Assembly (NCBI GenBank): GCA_004297725.1
Contig: SCUS01000157.1
Coordinates: forward strand, 18,490-82,489
Direction of reading: 5' to 3'
From: Myxococcaceae bacterium
Lineage (GTDB): Bacteria > Myxococcota_A > Polyangia > Polyangiales > Ga0077539
Length of the DNA: 64,000 bases
The translations under genes were made by a program, and so were the position numbers. This document shows, one piece after another, positions 60,560 through 64,000 of this stretch. The notes under the pieces were generated by a model. The model had not been told where the DNA came from and made no database searches. It saw nothing but the letters and a program-made list of their open reading frames with translations. Positions within the stretch are counted from its first letter, which is position 1. The number at the start of each line of letters is the position of its first letter.

Positions 60560-61062
60560 CGCCCGCGGCGGCGCCCTTCTTCTTTCGCCCCCGCTTCGCC
60601 GGTGCCACCACCGCCACCGCGCTCTCGTCTCCCGCCTCCCGAGCTCGCGGCGCGGTCTCGATCGCACCCGCCCGCTGCCGGTTCTCCTCCAGCAGCCGCG
60701 CGAGCACCTCGTCGCGCGTGTCGTCGTCCCACGTGTAGCGCACCCGCTCGTCGAGCTGCACCCGGCAGTCGTACGCCAGCCGCAGGTCCGTCCAGCCGTA
60801 GGCGTCGAGCACCGCGCGGTCCATCTTCGCGTGGAGCGCGAGCAGCGTCGCGATGTCGGCGGCGCGCTCGTTGGCGTCATGGAGGCGGTGTACGTCGCCG
60901 TCAGCCCCTCCGGGTTCTTCGTCCCGATCGTGCGCTTCATCACCGCCGCCCCGTGCGTGTCGTAGCGGCTCCCAAGCGACGGGAACACCGGCCACCGTGC
61001 GAGCCCACCGTCGTCCTCACCCTCCCACTGCCTCGACAACGCAGCGGTCGCCGGGCGATATC
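60560..61062 (-). pseudogene. 3' fragment of N6-adenine DNA methyltransferase (DISARM drmMI type)
   Basis: Two minus-strand frames join to give the typical C-terminus of Eco57I-like methylases: first SRYDTHGAAVMKRTIGTKNP, EGLTATY, then NRLHDANERAADIATLLALH, AKMDRAVLDAYGW, TWDDDTRDEVLARLLEENRQ. The join needs one missing base: TACACCGCCTCC reads as Tyr-Asn-Arg-Leu if an A is restored at about 60889. The SAM-binding and NPPF motifs and everything upstream are absent; the sequence ends where the oppositely oriented RCC1 gene begins. Position and orientation directly upstream of the DISARM core fit a lost class 1 drmMI. Confidence 0.72.
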
Positions 61063-61157
61063 TCTTTGTCATGGGGAACCAACGCACACCATGGATGCAC
61101 CGCAATTCTCGGCTCCATGGCGCGAGAGTGCACGCGACCGCGATCCCGCTCCCATCA

Positions 61158-63860
61158 ATGGTGCGATGGGCGCCGCTCGTCCTGGTGTTGGTCGGGTGCT
61201 CATCGGGAAGCGGCGTGGCGGGAGCCGTCGATGGAGCGGCCGATGTCGTGCTCGACGACACGACCGCTGTCGTCGTTGACCACGACACGACCGCGGTCGA
61301 CGTCGCGACGCAGGCTGACGCCAACCGGGCCGACGACGCGGTGGCGGACCTCGGGCTCCCTGTGGATGGACGAGGGGAACCGACGACAGACGATGTCCCC
61401 TTCGACCTCACCCTCGACGCGGTCGACGCCGCCGCGCCCGGACCCGACGTCAGCGGCGACCGCGGGACGGACCTCGGCGTCGAGACACCGATGGATGTCG
61501 GCACGCTCGACGTGCCCGCGACGGACGCCCGCGCGCTCGATGGGCCGACGGACGTCGGGCGGCCCGACGCGACGACGGTCGACACCTCGGAGCCGGACGT
61601 CGGCAACGATGCGGCGGATGCGGAGCCCTTCGATGCGGGCGACCCGCGGGACGCGGATGCCTGCGCCGCCCCGTCGCTGTTGTGTTCAGGCGCATGCGTC
61701 GACGCGCGCTTCGACCGCGCCCACTGCGGTTCGTGCGACCGCCGCTGTGGTGACGCCGAGCGCTGCGCGGCCGGAGTCTGTGCGGCCTGGACCGCCCCGT
61801 CGACCCGACTCGCGGGCTCGTACGGAACGAGCTGCGCGATCCGCGACGACCGCACGGTGTGGTGCTGGGGGAACAACAACCGCGGACAGGTCGGGGCCGG
61901 GCTTCCGGCCAGCGTCGCCGCCCCGGCGCAGGTCGCGGGCGTGACCGACGCCGTCGCCGTCGCCGCCGGATCGGCCCACGCCTGCGCCGCGCGCGCTGAC
62001 GGCACCGTCGTCTGCTGGGGCTCGAACACCACCGGACAACTCGGCGCCGGCGATCTGCTGGCGCACGTGGGGCCACAGCGCGTCGTCGGCCTGACGGACG
62101 TGATCGAGGTGACCGCGGGCGGCGCCGGGAGCTGCGCCCGCACCAGAGCCGGTGACGTCTGGTGCTGGGGACGGGTGAGCCTGGGGTCCGCCGTGCTCCA
62201 GACGCCCGCGCGGATGATCACTGACGCGGTCGGCCTGGGCGGAGGCCGCAACCACACCTGCGCCGTCGTGAGCTCGGGGGCGGCGTGGTGCTGGGGCGCG
62301 AACGCCTCGGGGCAACTCGGCGATGGCACGACCACCGACCGCGTGACTCCGGTGGCCGTCGTCGGGCTCGCGGGCGCGGTCGGCGTCGCCACGGGCGACA
62401 CCCACTCCTGCGCGTGGCTCCTCGATGGCAGCGCGCGCTGCTGGGGGCGGAACGACGGCGCGACCTTCGGCAACGGCAACACCACCAGTAGCCTCACGGC
62501 GGTGGCCGGGACGCTCCTGACCGGGATCGCCCACCTGACGGCGGGACCGAACGGCACCTGCGCGGTGCGACTCGACGGGACGGTCTGGTGCTGGGGGAAC
62601 AACGACGGCGTGCGCGGGGCCGACCCGAGGCGACCGAGGACCATCCCGTCCCGTTGGGGCGCGGTGACCGGGGTGCAGGAGGTGCGGTGCGGCGAAGAGC
62701 ACGCGTGCGCGCGGCTCATTGGGGGCGAGGTGGTCTGTCAGGGATCGAACCAATACGGTCAGCTCGGGCAAGGTCTGCTGACCACGCCGCAGGCACCCAC
62801 CCGGGTCCCGGGCCTCGCCGGTGTGACGCAACTCGGTCTGGGCGAGACCTCGATCTGTGCGCGGCTCGCCGACGGCACGCTGGCGTGCTGGGGGTTGGAC
62901 GACCACCTCATCGACTGGGCGCCGCCGCAGCGGCTCGTCCCCACGCCCGTGCCCGGATTCGACGGCGTGCTCGGGCTCTCGATGCGGCACGGCTACACGT
63001 GCGTGCGCACCGCGGACGGTCGCTCCCGCTGCGCTGGGACCTTCAATGCCGATGGCCAGCTCGGTGACGGCAGCACCACCGAGCGCTGGGGGCCGGTGGA
63101 GGTGACGGTGGTACCGCGGGGCGCGTCGGTGGCGCCGGGTACCCGTTTCGCGTGCGCGCGCCGGGCCGACGCGACGGCAGCCTGCTGGGGACTCAACACC
63201 TGGGGGCAGCTCGGCGACGGTTCACAAGCCTCGCGCCCCGGTGCCGCGCCGGTGCTGGGCCTCACGAACGTGATCGAGGTGCAGTCCGGCTACGACCACG
63301 CCTGCGCGCTCCGCGACGATCACACCGTGCGCTGCTGGGGCCACAACGACGGCGGCAAGCTCGGCGACCGGACCACCGTCGCTTACAGCACGCAGCCCGT
63401 GACGCCCGCGGGGCTGACCGGCGTGACGTCACTCGCGGTGGGCGACCATCACACGTGCGCGCTTCGCGACGACGGCACCGTCTGGTGCTGGGGCCAGAAC
63501 TCGTACTACCAGCTCGGGGCGACGGGCAGCGCCCGCAACGGGCCGACGATGGTAGGGGGTCTCGCGGGAGTCACGACGCTCGTCGCCGGGGCGAATCACA
63601 CCTGCGCGATCCTGCGCGACCGCACGCTGCGGTGCTGGGGCATCAACTTCCAGAGTCAGCTCGGTGCCGGTGAAGGGATGAGCGCGACCCCGGTGACGGT
63701 CCCCGGCATGACGGACACCGTCGCGGTCGCCGCGGGGCCCGCCGTGACCTGCGGCGCTCGAGGTGATGGTTCGGTCTGGTGCTGGGGGCTCCCGTTCGCG
63801 GGAGCGCGTGGCGACGGGACATGCTCTCTCTGCCGCGTTCCTGTCGGCGTCCACTGGTGA
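61158..63860 (+). CDS. RCC1-repeat lipoprotein (third, largest)
   Basis: A 900-residue protein from ATG 61158: signal MVRWAPLVLVLVGC with VGC lipobox, then an Asp/Val/Thr-rich linker of about 155 residues, a small Cys unit (CSGACVDARFDRAHCGSCDR) and about fifteen RCC1-type units (CAIRDDRTVWCWGNNNRGQV, CALRDDGTVWCWGQNSYYQL, CAILRDRTLRCWGINFQSQL). That number would make two propellers. The upstream ATG at 61071 adds 29 residues. Surface lipoprotein, ligand unknown. It lies head-to-head with the methyltransferase fragment and has no visible link to DISARM. Confidence 0.88.
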   Translation: MVRWAPLVLVLVGCSSGSGVAGAVDGAADVVLDDTTAVVVDHDTTAVDVATQADANRADDAVADLGLPVDGRGEPTTDDVPFDLTLDAVDAAAPGPDVSGDRGTDLGVETPMDVGTLDVPATDARALDGPTDVGRPDATTVDTSEPDVGNDAADAEPFDAGDPRDADACAAPSLLCSGACVDARFDRAHCGSCDRRCGDAERCAAGVCAAWTAPSTRLAGSYGTSCAIRDDRTVWCWGNNNRGQVGAGLPASVAAPAQVAGVTDAVAVAAGSAHACAARADGTVVCWGSNTTGQLGAGDLLAHVGPQRVVGLTDVIEVTAGGAGSCARTRAGDVWCWGRVSLGSAVLQTPARMITDAVGLGGGRNHTCAVVSSGAAWCWGANASGQLGDGTTTDRVTPVAVVGLAGAVGVATGDTHSCAWLLDGSARCWGRNDGATFGNGNTTSSLTAVAGTLLTGIAHLTAGPNGTCAVRLDGTVWCWGNNDGVRGADPRRPRTIPSRWGAVTGVQEVRCGEEHACARLIGGEVVCQGSNQYGQLGQGLLTTPQAPTRVPGLAGVTQLGLGETSICARLADGTLACWGLDDHLIDWAPPQRLVPTPVPGFDGVLGLSMRHGYTCVRTADGRSRCAGTFNADGQLGDGSTTERWGPVEVTVVPRGASVAPGTRFACARRADATAACWGLNTWGQLGDGSQASRPGAAPVLGLTNVIEVQSGYDHACALRDDHTVRCWGHNDGGKLGDRTTVAYSTQPVTPAGLTGVTSLAVGDHHTCALRDDGTVWCWGQNSYYQLGATGSARNGPTMVGGLAGVTTLVAGANHTCAILRDRTLRCWGINFQSQLGAGEGMSATPVTVPGMTDTVAVAAGPAVTCGARGDGSVWCWGLPFAGARGDGTCSLCRVPVGVHW

Positions 63861-63910
63861 AAGCCATGCATCGTTCGGGGCCGAGCACGATGGATGCGCA
63901 GAGCACACCC

Positions 63911-64000
63911 CCGGTGACCACCGGCCCCCTCCCGCACCCGCCGTGACACCGCCCCGGTGACCACCGGCCACCTCCTGCGGCCACCGCAACACCCCCCCGG
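63911..64000. repeat. 43-bp tandem palindromic repeat at right edge
   Basis: CCGGTGACCACCGG starts at 63911 and again at 63954, and CCGG starts a third unit at 63997, an exact 43-bp period. Each start is itself a palindrome (CCGGTG-AC-CACCGG). The array runs off the window. Unit 2 ends with the 27-bp sequence also present at 60485-60511. Confidence 0.75.

Noticed and set aside
63911..64000. CRISPR array
   Set aside because: The 43-bp period is a full-unit tandem repeat without unique spacers, and no cas genes are present.
1..64000. tRNA or rRNA genes, including an integrase att site in a tRNA
   Set aside because: I found no T-arm-like GGTTCGA context with matching acceptor stem on either strand by eye; a tRNAscan run would be needed to be sure.

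Overview
The window is very GC-rich and looks like a chromosomal segment of a large-genome myxobacterium, most likely of the Polyangia/Sandaracinus type. The evidence is C-terminal MYXO-CTERM sorting signals, eukaryote-like kinase and PEGA genes, FG-GAP, RCC1 and cysteine-rich lipoproteins, and long Asp/Ala/Val/Pro-rich linkers just after lipoboxes. The taxonomic placement is inference. About eighteen genes encode lipoproteins or other exported proteins, so this is a secretome-rich accessory region. It carries many gene fragments and partial duplications. I saw no tRNA, rRNA, insertion sequence or CRISPR array.

Region by region: 1-2603 is a minus-strand integrative-element end (tyrosine integrase running off the left edge, excisionase-like protein, small protein, Fis-type HTH protein, RHH-like regulator). 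2893-4749 is a repeat lipoprotein. 5087-7102 is a second element-like module: a zinc-finger protein, a 56-residue ORF and a sigma-region-4/ParB-like fusion. 7250-11526 holds a NIDO/MYXO-CTERM protein, a probable envelope protein and an ECF sigma/regulator pair. 11587-21022 holds two copies of a Kazal-like lipoprotein flanking a membrane protein and a kinase, PEGA protein and FG-GAP operon. The second copy sits behind a pseudogene made by segmental duplication. 21164-26936 has a PPOX flavoprotein divergent from a LysR regulator, an RCC1 lipoprotein, an Mrr remnant, a NADAR protein and unknowns. 27274-35996 has a second NIDO protein, a bilobal aspartic protease, a PARG-like protein and several lipoproteins. 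36117-53219 has an FGE-type lipoprotein, a TatB-like protein, a secreted hydrolase, an orphan PilN, large Cys-rich proteins, a Rieske oxygenase and a chimeric DUF3089 hydrolase.

53285-61062 is the highlight. It is a minus-strand DISARM core (drmA, drmB, drmC; antiphage defence) preceded by a VapBC-type toxin-antitoxin pair plus a third small cistron. Upstream of these lies only a frameshifted 3' fragment of an N6-adenine DNA methyltransferase of the type expected in class 1 DISARM. A third RCC1 lipoprotein gene follows. A 43-bp tandem repeat at the extreme right edge shares 27 bp with sequence just downstream of the methyltransferase fragment, so an intact methyltransferase could lie just beyond the window.

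Two genes point to ADP-ribose or nucleotide-conjugate turnover (NADAR at 25341, PARG-like at 31844). Remnants of Mrr, a Phd antitoxin, a methyltransferase, a kinase and a sigma factor show repeated gain and decay of accessory and defence genes.
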